A DNA stretch of 64,000 nucleotides from Peronospora farinosa (taxonomy: Eukaryota > Oomycota > Peronosporomycetes > Peronosporales > Peronosporaceae), in contig CANTFK010000994.1 of assembly GCA_947646735.1 (NCBI GenBank), positions 744,001 through 808,000 on the forward strand, given 5' to 3'. The stretch's first letter is position 1. The number at the start of each line of letters is the position of its first letter. The position numbers were made by a program, and so were the translations under genes. Under the pieces are notes generated by a model. That model was not told where the DNA came from. It saw only the letters and a program-made list of their open reading frames with translations, and made no database searches. This document shows positions 63,661 to 64,000 of this stretch, piece after piece.

Positions 63661-64000
63661 TTAACGCCTCGATAGCATATACATCAAGTGTCGCCGGCAA
63701 AGTGCATCTTCAGAATTAAGATTCTCGTTCCTTTCTTTTTTTCCACTTACGTTTGCGTTTACGTTTCCATTTTCATGCGTCTGAATCCATTTCGCTAGAG
63801 CGAGGGACAGGGCAGACTCTTGGTCACTCTGCTTATAGAATATCTTGAAATCCTTCAATGTATATCCCGACTGTTCCATCAAAGTATGAACCTGTAAACT
63901 TGTAAATGTCTTCGGTCTATGCTGAAAATTCCAATTTATTTCGTACATCACCAATATTTTGTAACGAGAGAAATCGTAGCCGGTTCTTAGGTTTGTGACA
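63661..64000 (-). CDS. RXLR-WY effector, copy 3 (C-terminal part, runs off window)
   Basis: Same C-terminus as copies 1 and 2 (YTLKDFKIFYKQSDQESALS…LCRRHLMYMLSRR), with a two-residue insertion (NVNANVSG). The last bases of the window match copy 1, including its one-base deletion, so this copy is probably truncated in the same way. The N-terminus lies beyond 64000. Confidence 0.7.
   Translation of the reverse strand, partial: VTNLRTGYDFSRYKILVMYEINWNFQHRPKTFTSLQVHTLMEQSGYTLKDFKIFYKQSDQESALSLALAKWIQTHENGNVNANVSGKKERNENLNSEDALCRRHLMYMLSRR

Overview
The window looks like an oomycete nuclear genome, most likely a Peronosporaceae species (Phytophthora or a downy mildew); I cannot name the species. 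The reasons are secreted WY-type effectors with an RXLR-like motif (RLLG) followed by EER, short GT-AG introns of about 70-130 bases, and chromodomain Gypsy retrotransposons with 5-bp target duplications.

Bases 1-10500 are ordinary gene-dense sequence on the + strand: a four-exon (perhaps five- or six-exon) membrane protein with MORN-like repeats fused to a DUF900 alpha/beta hydrolase; an 1802-residue WD40 protein resembling WDR7/rabconnectin-3 beta; and an FBXO9-like F-box protein with an N-terminal UIM-like helix. Bases 10553-13512 hold two nearly identical glycine-rich secreted protein genes as head-to-head inverted copies around a 678-bp spacer. A stretch without a recognisable gene follows.

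The rest is mobile DNA and an effector cluster. Element 1 (14721-22818, +) is a complete Gypsy element with 597-bp LTRs and GAAGC target duplications. It sits just before the 3' exon of an unidentified host gene. Element 2 (23250-31409, +) is complete with CTCGC duplications. From about 31613 to the window end there are three tandem units of roughly 4.2-4.9 kb. Each carries a minus-strand RXLR-WY effector gene plus fragments of unrecognised genes; the middle effector is full length. The third unit is split by Element 3 (41758-63411, +), a close relative of Element 2. Element 3 itself carries two insertions: an array of three end-to-end Helitron-like elements in its 5' LTR (41829-47678) and a different Gypsy element, Element 4 (48121-55773, -), eight bases into gag. 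Each of these three nested insertions has a paralogous empty site elsewhere in the window, so the boundaries are exact.

Three things stand out. All four Gypsy elements have an antisense reading frame whose start lies about 100-111 bases inside the 3' LTR and which runs back over the chromodomain or integrase C-terminus. Elements 2 and 3 are packed over most of their length with short perfect inverted repeats. The Helitron block reiterates its own terminal hairpin dozens of times. The retroelement polyproteins are broken by stops and frameshifts, and several breaks are shared by Elements 2 and 3.
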